From Xiphydria camelus (lineage: Eukaryota; Arthropoda; Insecta; Hymenoptera; Xiphydriidae): DNA of 64,000 bases. The stretch covers positions 22,189,309-22,253,308 of the forward strand of contig OY783193.1 in NCBI GenBank assembly GCA_963678675.1. Direction: 5' to 3'. This document shows positions 1 through 11,116 of the stretch, piece by piece. A program made the position numbers and the translations under genes. The notes beneath the pieces are model-generated. The model searched no databases. It saw nothing but the letters and a program-made list of their open reading frames with translations, and was not told the origin of the DNA. Numbering within the stretch: the stretch's first letter is position 1; every line of letters begins with the position of its first letter.

Positions 1-67
1 CAATGCGAAACTCGTCTTTGTTCCTGGCGAATTAAAAGTTTACCGCGATAAAATTGTTTAATCATAC

Positions 68-231
68 CCTGCGGCGAGTTTCAATTTGAATTTGTCGATG
101 TCTTTCAGTATATCGCCCATTAATTTCTGGGAGATCAGTGGCGGTTTATGCCGTTCGACGAACTTGTAGTCTTGTAAACGAGCTCTCCTCGCGATGTGAG
201 GAGTCGTCGGAGGTGGCAGAGGTGGCGACAT
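68..231 (-). CDS. MTFR-like (mitochondrial fission regulator) exon, inverted copy
   Basis: Single coding exon reading from ATG at 231 to a GT splice donor at 67-66. It encodes a proline-rich start (PPLPPPTTP) and the segment KPPLISQKLMGDILKDIDK. The same 164-nt exon, ending in the same phase, occurs in opposite orientation at 22,357-22,520. The LKD-x3-KVKL type segment followed by SPGGRP in the other copy is typical of the C-terminal half of MTFR1/MTFR2, regulators of mitochondrial fission and respiration. This copy has Phe where the family usually has Val in the DKVKL stretch. Its downstream exon would lie left of the window. A pyrimidine-rich stretch ending in AG lies about 10 nt upstream of the ATG, so an intact acceptor is possible. 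It could be functional or a duplicated fragment; the window edge prevents a decision. Confidence 0.45.
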
Positions 232-544
232 ATAATAATAACTAATTAAAAGTTTTAACATTACGATCAAAACGATTACTTACAGTAATTAGCATTGATC
301 CCAAAGCAAGGAATCTTAAAGTTGGCAATGATTTCGTTGCTGGCTGAATTGCTGCATTTCTTTGCGACCTCGGTGCAATGCGATGTCGTATTTGTCCCAA
401 TAATCTCTGACAGATTTGTTTTTCCAGACGAAATCAAGTGAAGAATTCTACATCATTGTATTCTTCGAAATAGTCAACTCTGGAATAGTTTTGTATTAAA
501 TTTGGTTATAAATTAGTAGGTATAGGTATCCTTTATTTACTTAC
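232..544. other. intergenic or intronic, nothing assigned
   Basis: No recognisable gene. On the minus strand a short frame near 370-440 contains a KSVRDYWDKYD-like stretch that I cannot assign to a family. Confidence 0.3.
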
Positions 545-639
545 CGGGCACGTATTTTCCTAGGATTTCTCATTCTTTGTATGACGTCAATTTCATCATC
601 AGATGATGATTCGAAAACTGGCACATCAATCAACTCCAT
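545..639 (-). CDS. HARBI1-like transposase first exon (PIF/Harbinger remnant)
   Basis: Reads from ATG at 639 through an acidic stretch (ESSSDDEIDVIQ) to RNPRKIRAR and ends exactly at a consensus donor GTAAGT (544-539). Short acidic first exons ending in an RNPR-x-IR motif are common at the start of insect HARBI1-like nucleases of PIF/Harbinger transposons. A decayed copy in the same orientation lies at 23,727-23,822, with the ATG lost and an in-frame stop. No DDE nuclease exon follows in the window, so this is a fragment. Assignment rests on one short motif and is tentative. Confidence 0.35.
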
Positions 640-899
640 TTCACAACTAATAACAATTATTATGATTCTGTCACGGTTCTGATTCTGTCACGGAAGAATA
701 AAGAGAGAGCAAACCAAAAAGTTAGGTTATACTGAGGATAGCTAGCTTTTTCCACGATGAAACTGCCGGATAAGTTATGTCTGCATTTATTCCAAAGTTT
801 ATCCTATTCCAGACTTACATCATACTTGTAAAACGCTTGCGTACTGGTTATTCTCAGTATAGCGCTATACCGCATTTCTACCGTGATGGTAAAACCGGC

Positions 900-1045
900 C
901 CTAAATATCACTTTAGGATCACTGCTCACCAGCATTGAACCACTACTGACCATCATTGAATCACTGCTCACCACTATTGTGCCACTACTCAGGTTTTCAG
1001 TAGTGGTTGAAAATATTCTGTAGTGTTCTGTAGTGGTTTTCGACA
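900..1045. repeat. CCACT-type minisatellite, left block
   Basis: Degenerate tandem units around ACCACTACTGACCA / TCACTGCTCACCA. The block ends with an inverted AGTAGTGG segment and TGGTTTTCGACACGG. A matching block at 1,330-1,500 ends in TGGTTTCGACAAGG, so the two flank the segment 1,048-1,290. Confidence 0.7.
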
Positions 1046-1047
1046 CG

Positions 1048-1290
1048 GGTCTTTTACTAGAAAATGCAAGTTTAAATTTAAAATTTAAGCACGCGGGTCT
1101 ACAATCGCGAGAATCTCAACGGTATCCAATAATATCAACTAAAGAAGTCATCTACCATTGCATTGTCTTCTATAAGTAACATTTAAATGTATCTAGGTAG
1201 GTATTATACCTTTCTTCAATTCGCGTGATTGCAGAGTTTTCGGGAGCAGAAGTGATACATCCATCGTATAATTTAAATTTTGTACCCTTT
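1048..1290. repeat. dispersed repeat, copy 1 (second copy at 23,080-23,290)
   Basis: About 215 bp starting with a TTTAAATTTAAAATTTA palindrome followed by GCACGCGGGTCT. It is repeated in direct orientation at 23,080-23,290. No coding capacity seen. The copy here is framed by CCACT minisatellite on both sides. Confidence 0.7.
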
Positions 1291-1329
1291 TTATATGATT
1301 CAATAAAAAAATAGTATAACCATTACATG

Positions 1330-1500
1330 TGCACTACTTACCACTTCTTACCACTACGTACCACTGCATGCCACTATTCGCCACTGTATACCACTACTGA
1401 CCACTATTCTCACCACTGTATACCAATACTGACCACTATTGTAGAAACCACTACTGACCACTGTAGTGTTCAGTCCGCTGTAGTGGTTTCGACAAGGGGA
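1330..1500. repeat. CCACT-type minisatellite, right block
   Basis: Roughly a dozen imperfect units of the type TACCACTACTGACCACTATT, ending in GTAGTGGTTTCGACAAGG. Noncoding. Confidence 0.75.
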
Positions 1501-1786
1501 GGGTAAACCTCGGGAAACGGGACGGAAATGTGAAAACGTATGTGATTAGTGCGCAGTGATTCGTGCGCAGCTACTTCAGCACTTGCGGCCTAAGGTGGCA
1601 TTACATTTTCATGTCGATGATGTCGATATAGTAAATCGCTATACAACCTACTAATAGCGCATCTGGAATTGGAGACGCACACAAGCCTAGTCACTTTCTC
1701 CTAGCTTCCCCACGCGCTCCGTAAACAGCTAACACTTGTATCTCTGTCTAAATAATCTATATATACCGTAATACCGTATACAGCAC

Positions 1787-1915
1787 GTCCCGTAAGAAAC
1801 GCAACAATCGCCATTTTTCTTCGGCAGTATTTGCCGACGGTATTTGAGTCTTTTACATGTACAGCGTTGGCAAATACTGCTGAAGGTAAATGTCGCTTGT
1901 TGCGTTTCTTACGGG
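1787..1915. mobile_element. short TIR MITE (CCCGTAAGAAACGCAACAA termini)
   Basis: About 129 bp with terminal inverted repeats CCCGTAAGAAACGCAACAA / TTGTTGCGTTTCTTACGGG and a second inverted pair just inside (GGCAGTATTTGCC / GGCAAATACTGC). No coding sequence. It abuts the CCGTATG-type MITE to its right. Confidence 0.75.
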
Positions 1916-1955
1916 ATACCGTATGTCCCACTTTATACTGATGTCCCACTCTGTA

Positions 1956-2223
1956 CCGTATGTCCGTCTCTGTACTGGCCAGTTTGAAAGTTACCTTCGG
2001 ATAGTCTTGGTCGGTACTCGAGTCATTTAATACGGTACGAGTCGAGTCGGCAGTTAGAGTTGATGTCAATTCGGGAGATCGAAGCGTCTAACCTCGAAAT
2101 TGTGAATTTGTGAATAATGAAAATTACGAAAATAATTATAATTACGGTACAAATGTATCGATTACCGACCAAGCCTATCCGAAGGTAACTTTCAAACTGG
2201 CCAGTACAGAGACGGACATACGG
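1956..2223. mobile_element. CCGTATG palindromic MITE, copy a
   Basis: Foldback of 268 bp with termini CCGTATGTCCGTCTCTGTAC / GTACAGAGACGGACATACGG, flanked on both sides by TA (1,954-1,955 and 2,224-2,225). Each arm carries the family subterminal block with AGTTAGAGTTG and GGGAGATCGAAGCGTCTAAC. The TA duplication is the hallmark of IS630/Tc1/mariner insertion. Noncoding. Confidence 0.85.
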
Positions 2224-2239
2224 TACATAGGTATGCGGT

Positions 2240-2603
2240 ATACCGTATGTCCCGGCCAGAACCGCACAGTTACAAGGACCTTGAAATTTACCTTCGGCCG
2301 GGCTTGGTCGGTATTCGAGCAATTTTTACCGGTAGAAGTCGAGTCGATAGTTAGAGTTGGTGTCAATTCGGGAGATCGAAGCGTCTAACCTTGAAATCGT
2401 GGATTAGTGAATTATGGTGAGTAATTTCCATTATTCACAAATTCATGATTTCGAGGTTGGACGCTTCGATCTCCCGAATTGACACCAACTCTAACTACCG
2501 ACTCGACTTCTACCGATAAAAATGGCTCGAATTCGCCCCGGCCACCAAACCCGGCCGAAGGTAAATTTGAAGGTCATATGGACATCGGTCATACGAACAT
2601 CAA
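2240..2603. mobile_element. CCGTATG palindromic MITE, copy b (diverged ends)
   Basis: About 360 bp, symmetric around the ATG|GTGAGTAATTTC centre near 2,414-2,430, with the same GGGAGATCGAAGCG arms. The ends diverge but still finish in an ACATACGG-like terminus. Noncoding. Confidence 0.75.
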
Positions 2604-3998
2604 CATACGGACATCGGTTATCGAAATAACCGATCTGAACTTGCTGACGACGCCAACGCGGATGACTACGCATGCGCATTCACGCTTTTCCGGTGATTCT
2701 ATTGGACGAGGAGACCCACGGGGGTGCTCGTGTAAAACTCGCAATTTTGTTATGGTCTGATTGATCGCGGACATACGGTACATGAAAATTTGTGCAGTGT
2801 CGCATATGCAACTAGATTAGATCCTAAAGCCATACAACCTTCAAGGGTTACTAGATTTTACAGCAGTAAAATTCAAATATTCTATACTAATTTAGGATTG
2901 ATATTCTATCGAGAAATAACGAGCGGATAAATGAAATTCGACACAACGGTTCGCACCGTTTAATAGAATCACAGTCATAAATACCTCGCCAATCCTTAGC
3001 TAATCCTAAGTTCTCCGAAACGGCATATTCCGGGAATGTAAGCTGCGAACACCACGGTTTATACCTTTCCTGGAAATCAATTATCGGACGGATCGTCGCG
3101 AGCCACCTAATGCAGTACACGACTTATCCAGGTACGAGAGAAACAATTAACCGTTCAAGATAGCCTGACGGGTCCTCGCGGTCGACATTCTTGATCCGTG
3201 AGTGCGGCGCTCGGGAAACCGTTAAGGCTGCCATAGACGCCTCAATTTGTCGATCAAATTGCTTGCGCAAACTTAAAGTCGCGGTTAAGGCGCGATCATG
3301 GAGCACTACCTGTATAGCCCAGGCTCCACGACCGCGCCCTATTCGCGACTTTAAGTTTGCGCAAGCAAGTTGATAGACAAGTTGGAGCATCTGTGGCGGC
3401 CTTTAGCGACGGTACCTTCGGACACGGACTCCGACAGCCCCAGCGTCATCGGCTGTTCCACCACTCTCCTCTAATTAGCCAATCAGGGTGGATAGCGTCG
3501 CCCACGCTATCCCCTCCGTTGTTCGAAAAGTTGCTACGTTCCGAACTACGTAAGACGAAGCCAGAAAGCTTCCGGCGTCTTCTCTTGCCTTGTCTTAATT
3601 GTATCAGTCATCAACTCATCTTGTATCACTTGAATATACCCATATCAGTCTTATAGTGAGTGCAGTGATCAGTTTATTCGTTACCCGTTTTCGCACCTTT
3701 GAAGCAGAGTGATTTAGCGCTCCACGTCCACGACCCGCCATCTACAGACGACCTCTACCGGCTCGGTATGCAACAGCAGTTAATTAATCCACTCCGATTG
3801 AAGCTGCCAGTAAGTATTATTACAGAATTTTACTGTAAATATTAAATGCTGTACTGTGCGATGTTATTAGAGTATTTTTAGAGCATTTTTTGAGGTTACG
3901 AAATATTGCCATGACATATATACATATATATTATATAATTGATTTAATGAATAAAAAAAAACAAAACGAGTCTGCTAGTACTCGAGACACTGATGTGT
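2604..3998. other. non-genic stretch with one MITE and possible LTR remnants
   Basis: No convincing gene. Contains the MITE at 3,241-3,383. A stretch near 3,600-3,790 has the GTGAGTGCAGTG motif also seen in LTR-like stretches near 45,250 and 60,845, so it may be a decayed LTR. The rest is unassigned. Confidence 0.4.
3241..3383. mobile_element. foldback MITE, about 143 bp
   Basis: Inverted arms reading CTTGCGCAAACTTAAAGTCGCG on the left, mirrored as CGCGACTTTAAGTTTGCGCAAG on the right, around a 60-bp centre. The outer parts TTGTCGATCAA / TTGATAGACAA also pair. Noncoding. Confidence 0.75.
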
Positions 3999-4612
3999 AA
4001 ACATCTCATGAGCGGTAACTATGGAACGGAAATGTGATTGGGATTTGTGAATATTGGTATCTGTAATCGAAGTAATTTCAAACAATTTTAAATCTTATTA
4101 CTGTAGAAAAATATTTTTAATTTTCATTTTCATTTAATAATGCCGTGCTTGACACAATCGGCTGATGATAGCTAAAATAAACAGTAAGTGAGTCGGAGTA
4201 GAGCCGATCGAAGAGGAGTTACTCTCACTTACTGTACATGGCGAACATCACTTCCACACAACATTGTTCTGCCAGATGTTTACACATCAATTACAAGTTA
4301 GAATGACTAATTGATGTTTAAACTTCTGGCAGAAGAATGTTGTGTGGAAGTGATGTTCGCCATGTACAGTAAGTAAGTCAGAGTAACTCCTCGTCGATCG
4401 GCTCTACTCCGACTTACTTACTGTTTATTTTAGCTACCATAAGCCGATTGTGTCAAGCGCGGCATTATTAAATGAAAATGAAGATGGAAAATATTTTTCT
4501 ACAGTAATAAGTTTTAAAATTGTTTGAAATTACTTCGATTACATATACCAATATTGACAAATCCCAATCACATTTCCGTTCCATAGTTACCGCTCACGAG
4601 ATGTTTTTCAAA
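3999..4612. mobile_element. 0.6-kb foldback element
   Basis: Nearly symmetric palindrome centred near 4,300 with arms of about 290 bp. Examples are CATCTCATGAGCGGTAACTA mirrored as TAGTTACCGCTCACGAGATG, and ACTTCCACACAACATT mirrored as AATGTTGTGTGGAAGT. No coding sequence. It directly abuts the left arm of element F. Confidence 0.8.
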
Positions 4613-6336
4613 AAAATGTCACTTAGATCCTTTATGCACTTGTGTCTTCAATCCATTTTATTCGTTTCCGCACCACCATGAGGTTGAGTAAACGGCGCGT
4701 TTTTTATTATTGTGGTTTCCTCCTCAACTGTCGTTCTAGCGTGCAGTTTTCCAAATTAGTTCGTGTTGTTTTGTTCAATTTTAATTCAGAATGAAATAGT
4801 TGCAAAGCGTGAAATTTGAAAATTAGATATTTGAAGCAGAAATTATGTATTTTTATCTAAAGCATAGAGAAATCTACAATTCGACAGCGTCAAAAATGTT
4901 GGAATATTATATTTATGGTAGTTAGGAACAAAAAAGAAGAGGAATTTTACATTCGGAAGCAAACCACCTATTTCATTGGTAGTATAACGCTCCAGCTTGT
5001 TCTGTTATGGAAATATTTAAAATGAAGAATAAAAAATTATTTGGACGTCTCCAATCGAAGTGGATCGACATGGATTACTCATCCGACATCGGAATATTTC
5101 TGGAAAAACTACTGGAATATTATTTTTTTTAAATACATAACATTATTAATACGCACTATCGACTTCCATAAAATCAACATCGTCATCACTTCCATTTCCA
5201 CTAGTTTCAGCAAACATTTCTACGTCTTCAAATTTCGGTTGCATTTCTTCATCTTCTGAATTTGTGTCTTCGGGATCGTCCAGCGTCGAATTTTTGCAGG
5301 TTTGAACCTTGCAATTCTTACAAGCTTGAGTGCAATGGAGGCCACTTCTCCTCCTCCTCATCATCCCAATCAAAGAATTGATGATTTATATCCCATTGCT
5401 GAGGACATTATCCAGCACTTGTATTCAACAAATGATCGCGACAAGGAACCTATTAATGAAATGCGATATTACCACCAACTCCACCTTCATTTCGTGAACA
5501 TATCTAGAGGGTGTATTACCAAGTTCAAACACGGCAAGGACGAGAATTGAACGCTGAGGATTGGGGATGGAGGAGAAGCAACATAGTGCTCCTTCCAGTG
5601 ATGCAACGTGCAGAATTAGCTCTGAAAAAGTTGCTGAAAAAGGTAGTTAATTTTTGTGGCTCCTACAAAGAAAGGAATAATTTTTCTTCCTACATTTATC
5701 TTCATGTAATCAAAGAAAAGTAGCGCAACAAAGATTATGCAATAATTTTGCACCCTCTTTAATGAAAATTTGTATTTGATGTTTTCTCTTTTCAGATTTT
5801 TTGTGGTTGTAAAAGTGACTGTGCCACAAGTAGGTAGATGTAGTTGCAAAAGAAGTGGCCTCCATTGCACTCAAGTTTGTAAGAATTGCAAGGGTCAAGC
5901 CTGCAAAAATTCGACGCTGGATGATCCTGAAGACACAAATTCAGAAGATGAAGAAATGCAACCGAATTTTGAAGATGTAGAAATGTTTGCTGAAACTAGT
6001 GGAAATGGAAGTGATGACGATGTTGATTTTATGGAAGTCGATAGTGCGTATTAATAATGTTATGTATCTAAAAAAAATAATATTCCAGTAGTTCCTCCAG
6101 AAATATTCCGATGTCGGATGAGTAATCCATGTCGATCCACTTCGATTGGAGAAGTCCAAATAATTTTTTATTCTTCATTTTAAATATTTCCATAACAGAA
6201 CAAGCTGGAGCGTTATACTACCAATGAAATTGGTGGTTTGCTTCCGAATGTAAAATTCCTTTTCTTTTTTTGTTCCTAACTACCATAAATATAATATTCC
6301 AACATTTAACGCTGCCGAATTGTCGATTTCTCTATG
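4606..6336. mobile_element. Element F, left part: long-TIR transposon with FEN1-like gene remnant
   Basis: The outer arm (4,606-4,868) is mirrored at 21,056-21,314, and the inner arm (4,868-5,353) is mirrored at 5,850-6,336. With the BEL insertion removed these form one terminal inverted repeat of about 740 bp around a 0.5-kb centre, so the element is about 2 kb. The right arm stops at CTATG (6,332-6,336) where the BEL retrotransposon enters and resumes at CTATG 21,056-21,060. The inner arms include the last exon of the element's gene. Confidence 0.8.
5469..6054 (+). pseudogene. FEN1/PIN-like, cysteine-rich-tail gene (element F), C-terminal part, broken
   Basis: C-terminal portion of the same uncharacterised family seen in element E. 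Exon 1 (from about 5,469) has LPPT, then an in-frame TAG at 5,505, then RVYYQVQ and NAEDWGWRR. It ends at donor AAG|GT (5,642/5,643). A pyrimidine-rich acceptor TTTTCAG precedes exon 2 at 5,796. Exon 2 begins IFCGCKSDC, shifts frame at a GTAGGTAG duplication (about 5,828-5,835), then continues with CSCKRSGLHCTQVCKNCKG, an acidic tail (NSEDEEMQ, SDDDVDFMEVD) and a stop at 6,054. The last exon is duplicated in inverted orientation at 5,146-5,353 as part of the arm. The nuclease-like half of the protein is missing. Not functional as it stands. Confidence 0.6.
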
Positions 6337-6545
6337 TGTGTAATATTCAAAATCAATCTCCGTCATGAATATTTGAGCTAAGTTCGGTTCGACCGTTACA
6401 GTCGAGTCGTCGCATCGTTCTGCCGGAGAAAGTCACGTACTCGGGGTGCGTAGCCCTGGTCAGTTCGAAAATAGCCATTTATGGCGGGCAGGTAACGAAC
6501 CTTCGCTGCAGCGACGGTTAGTTCTAGCTCTTCGCTGCGCGTTCA
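6337..6545 (-). repeat. BEL/Pao 3' LTR (left copy)
   Basis: 209-bp LTR with TG...CA ends, bounded on the left by target duplication CTATG (6,332-6,336). About 190 bp match the right-hand LTR at 13,126-13,315 with only a few visible differences. Its last 22 bases (from CTAGCTCTTCGCTGCGCG) reappear at 21,034-21,055, which identifies the end of the split right LTR. Confidence 0.9.
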
Positions 6546-6675
6546 TCCCGCCCACCTTGAAAAACTATTTTTTCAATACGGTAGATTTCTAATTCTAGAT
6601 TCAATATAACTGAGTTCTAATTCTAAGGTAATTCTAAAGGTTTGACAATGCAATATTTCTTATAAACTGAAATCG

Positions 6676-7407
6676 TTACAATCTAGTTCCTATTGATTGA
6701 ATTGTCGCTCTATTTCTTAGCGGGTATCGACTCGGTCGTTGAGTAGGTGCCTTGGTGTCCTTCTCCCTTCCCTGCTCGATTCTACCTCTCGGTTGATCCT
6801 CGGCTGCATTGTTTGCCCTCTCCTGGATGTCCTCAATGGGTAAGATGCAAATCTTGGAGACGGGTCTTTTCAAAATACCGTCTGGTACCTTGATGGACAC
6901 AACCCGAGTTACGTTGTCCTTGCCCGGGTGCAATTCTGTGATGCACCCCAAGCGCCATCGCAAAGGAGGTAGATTCTCATCTCGTATCACGACCATAGTC
7001 CCTGGCTTTAATACTGAATCCGTTGAGAAAATCCACTTAGTTCGCTGCTGAAGCTGCTGTAAATATTCGTTTCTCCAGCGTTCCCAGAAGTGCTGCAGCA
7101 TCCGAACCAATTGCTGGTACCGGTTCAATCTGTTCTCCTTGATGTCGCGTAAGTCTGGCTCTGGGAAGGTAGTTAGTGCATTTCCAACCAGAAAATGGCC
7201 AGGAGTCAGAGGATTCAGGTCGTTAGGATCGCCTGATAAGGGAGATAGCGGACGGGAGTTTAAACAAGCTTCGATTTGCGTTAACACCATATACAGTTCT
7301 TCATATGCTAATCTTGCCTCACCTATGACTCGCTTTAAATGGCCTTTTGTTGACCTTACCGAACTTTCCCACAGTCCACCGAAATGTGGTGCTGAGGATG
7401 GCATCAA
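6676..7407 (-). pseudogene. BEL/Pao integrase C-terminal part and Pao C-terminal domain
   Basis: 243-codon open frame that continues the integrase in the same frame after one in-frame TAG (7,411-7,413). It begins with the PHFGGLWE motif, whose Glu is the third residue of the integrase D,D-E triad. It then runs through NPLTPGHFLVG and the WERWRNEYL and LPPLRWRLG blocks typical of the C-terminal domain of Pao-type integrases, and ends with a basic RYPLRNRA tail. The TAG sits where BEL integrases normally have Trp, so a single TGG-to-TAG change is the simplest explanation. Confidence 0.85.
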
Positions 7408-7410
7408 ATG

Positions 7411-9465
7411 CTAATTGATTCGCTTCTCGGCCAAAAAATTGGCTACCTGCCTATTATGCTGGTCATTGACTAACAGTGTAGCCAGTTCATTTAATTCATT
7501 ACGCGCGCCTACAAAATTGGTGCCATTATCGGAATATATATGGCGGCACATCCCGCGCCTTGAAATGAATCGTCGAAGGCACTTGAGGAATGCCTCCGTA
7601 CTAAGGTCAACTGATAATTCTATATGTACTGCCTCGACTGCAAAGCACACAAAGATACAAACATATGCTTTGGTCGTTACCTTGCTTCGGGGTTTTTCCG
7701 TTAAGTAAAACGGACCAGCGTAGTCTACTCCGCTAGAGTAAAAAACAGGCGCTGGGTTTACCCGAGGAGCTGGTAAGTTTCCCATAATATACGCAGTCCC
7801 GATTGGTTTGACTCGAAAACAAGTGACACATTTTCTCAAAAATCCCTTAATTGTATTCCGTGCCGAAATTGGCCAATACCGCGTTCTAAGGGATGCTAAT
7901 ACTGCCTGGCATCCTGCATACATGAGACATTCATGTTCTTCCCTTATTATCAATCGCGTTAAGGGGTTTTTTGCGCTCAAAATTACTGGATGTTTCTGTT
8001 CAAAGGGAATCATGGCGTTATTAAGCCTTCCGCCCACCCTGATAAGTCCCTTATTATCTATGAAGGGGTTTAGCCCGCGGATGTCACTTGTTTTTGAGAC
8101 GTTCCTCCCTTGTGTAAGATCGTCAATCTCCGTCTGAAATTCTAGAGATTGCGCAAGTTTCAAAAGTCCCGTTGTCGCGTGTTCGAGTTCTTCGGGTGAC
8201 AATGAGCCAATATTTCGCGAGATCTTAGATATCTTAACATTGTGCACGAACCGAAAGCAATATGCTGTTATTCTCGTGAGTTTACTTAATGAAGAATATC
8301 GTTCAAGCAGTTTTATATTGGAATTAGCCGCGACAATCAGAGTATGTGTGTTCGCTCGCGTTTCCGGAATATCTTGAAGTTCGGTGTTCGAAGATGCTGG
8401 CCAATTATTAGAGTCTTCTGATAGCCATGATGGTCCATTCCACCATAAAGCAGCATCTCGTAGTTCAGTTGGATTGATTCCTCTGGATATAATGTCTGCT
8501 GGGTTATCTCCAGATTCTACATGATTCCAATTGGTGTTTGTCAGGTCCTGAACTTCTGACGTCCGGTTTGCCACGAATATGGTCCATTTGCTGGGTTGTG
8601 CTTTGATCCATGACAAGGTTATCGTTGAGTCTGACCAAAAATACGATTGGTAGTGTTTCAAGTCCAAGGCCATCGTTGCTTGATGGTACAACCGTGCGAG
8701 CAATAAGGCTCCACACAGTTCAAGCTTAGGGAGCGATACTGACTTCAGCGGTGCTACTCTTGATTTGGCACACAATAGTCGTACTGTGTGGCAGCCATGT
8801 TCATCCGTTGATCGCAGATATAAGCACGCTCCGTAGGCCCTTTCTGAGGCGTCACAGAATCCATGTGTTTGAATGCTAATTGGATCTCTGCATAATGCAC
8901 GCCTTGGTATCCGAAGTTCGTTGAGAGCATTTAACTGTTCGTGGAATGCTGTCCACCTCCAGTGCAATAGCTGTGGAAGTGACTCATTCCAGTGTAGCTC
9001 GAGCTGCCATAATTTCTGGAGTATCAGTTTCGCTTGAATTGTAGCTGGACCAACAAGTCCTAACGGATCAAAAATCTGAGCTATCGTGGACAAAATGGTT
9101 CTCTTTGTTGACCGGCCGTCACTGTCCATGTTTATCGAGTATCCCAGCGTGTCTTCCTTATATTTCCACAATAGTCCAAGTGTTTTCGGGTCCTTATCCA
9201 ATTGTAATCGTTTGCACTCGTCTCTGCTGTCCTGCACAACTATCTCAGGATCATTTGATGCCCACTTGCGTAATTCCATTCCAGCTTCTCCGAGCAAATG
9301 CGTTAGTTCTTCCTTCAACTCTCGAGCTTCCCTGATCGTATCAGCTCCAGAGAGCGAATCGTCTACATAGAAGTCCTTGATAATTGCTTGGCTTGCGCAA
9401 GGATGCGTATCCTTATTGATTTCTCCTATTTGTCGCAAAGTTTGCCAAAAACGGTGCCGACGCAC
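7411..9465 (-). pseudogene. BEL/Pao pol: RT C-terminus, RNase H, integrase
   Basis: 684-codon open frame on the minus strand. The RT catalytic YVDD is at residues 33-36. RNase H follows with FCDAS (Asp 205) and FWSDS (Asp 278). The integrase H2C2 zinc region starts with His 511 and ends with CVTC at 546-549. Integrase core Asp residues are at 581 (VDYAGPF) and 646 (YSDNGTNF). The third acidic residue lies beyond a stop at 7,411-7,413. The start is artificial: the frame is continuous in sense with the upstream protease-RT frame but is offset by a frameshift near 9,440-9,465. Confidence 0.9.
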
Positions 9466-11071
9466 TGCCGTATGTAACCGTGTTCAATTCATAGATTTCA
9501 ACGGGATCCATGCTTCTTTCTCTCCAGAAAATCCTTTGAAAGCGGCGTTGACTGGGTATGACTTGTATTTGCCGGAACATTTTTGCTACGTCCGCAGACA
9601 AATCATACTTGTGTTTTCTGAATCGAACCACGATAGAGAAGAGATCTTCTTGTATCTTGTATCCGATTTCTTGAGCATCATTCAGTGATATCCCCGTGGT
9701 AGTCTTCGCTGATCCGTCGAATACGACGCGAAGTTTCGTTGTACTACTCTCCATCTTCATGACCGCGTGATGTGGCAGGTAATACGATGGCGAGTTCCCT
9801 TGCATATCCTCAGATACCTTAGTCATGTGATGCAGGTCTTTGTATTCTCGCATGAAAGTTACGTATTGTTGCTTTAGTTCGGGTAATCTGTTTAGCTTGC
9901 ATTCAAGAGAAAGAAATCTCTTCATTACCATTTCCCGCGACTCTCCAATGTCCTGAATTTTCTCGTTGAATGGAATTGACACCACGAATCGTCCGTCACC
10001 GTTGCGAGTCGTCGTTGCGAGGAAGTTCTTTTCGCAGGTATCGTTTGAATCGAGCTGCATGTCGTCACGTCGCATATAGCAGCCTTCAAGTTGCCAAAAT
10101 CGCTTTACTTGCTGATAAAGTTGCTCGTTGATGTTCATCTGTTCCGTCGATACATGACATGTGGTTGTGTAATCTACACTTGGATACGAAGCCATGGATC
10201 CAGCCAAAATCCAACCAAGATGAGTTTTCTGTAGTAATGGTTGGTCTGGCCGTACACGTATCTGTCCTACGCAAAGTAAGTCCCAGAAAAGTCCAGCTCC
10301 GATGAGTAGATCAATTTCCCGCGGCCGATGAAGGTCAGAATCTGCCATTGTGATGCCCGGTGGCAGTTGAAGCGTGTCTACGCTTATATGCAGATTTGGT
10401 ACATAGTCAGTGAATTTTGGCACTATTAGGCAAGTCAGAGTTACCGTAAAGCCAGTTGCCTTGGAGAGTAGCCTGACGTCAGTTCTGTAGTCAATGTTGC
10501 GAGGAACGCGTTCGAATCCGGAGACTACCGTGGTGACCTTTGTTGAAGGTAGCCCTAACCGACGCCAGAGATCTTGCGTTATGAAGTGCGATTGTGAGCC
10601 AGAGTCAAGCAGAACTCTGCACTCATGTCTTTTGCCTTTGTGATCCTGAACGTACACGAGGGCAGTTGATAGTAGAACATGTGAAGCGTTACTTGTAGAT
10701 CGAGTCACCATTGTCCATGCTGGAGTTGCCGATGTGGAGGATGTCGCTGCTGCGGATTCCCGCTTCGCTGGTGCGGATTCTCGCGTCGCTGTTGCGGATT
10801 CTCCCGTTGATTTATTTGTTTCGGCCCTCGCTGTGTTTGTGTCAGGGTGAAGCAATGTGTGGTGCTTACTCTGGCATTTCTTGCAGCGCCCGAATACGTA
10901 AAATTTGTTTCCATGACCTGCGCCTAAGCAGTTGAAGCACAGACGCATCCTCTGCACTTCTTGAACTCTCGACGAGGGGGAGAGTTTTCGAAAGTCTTCG
11001 CAGTTGTACAGGGGATGTGACTTCTTACAGCAAGGACAATTGACCGCATTTGCTACGATATGCGATGACAC
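9413..11071 (-). pseudogene. BEL/Pao gag zinc knuckles, protease and RT N-terminus
   Basis: 552-codon open frame, in the same frame as the upstream gag part but separated from it by a TAG at 11,119-11,117. Two cysteine clusters (CPCC at 12-15; CFNC at 45-48) form the nucleic-acid-binding knuckles. The aspartic protease motif LLDSGSQ is at 154-160, followed by LLIGAGLFWDLL. The RT begins with RVVFDGSA and the first catalytic Asp is in YDLSADVAKMF. The frame ends just after TYGSASAPFLA, where a one-base-type frameshift moves the reading into the 7,411-9,465 frame. Confidence 0.9.
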
Positions 11072-11116
11072 GTGCTCTGATTGCTTGTGAATACCCGATT
11101 TCTTATGGTCTTTACT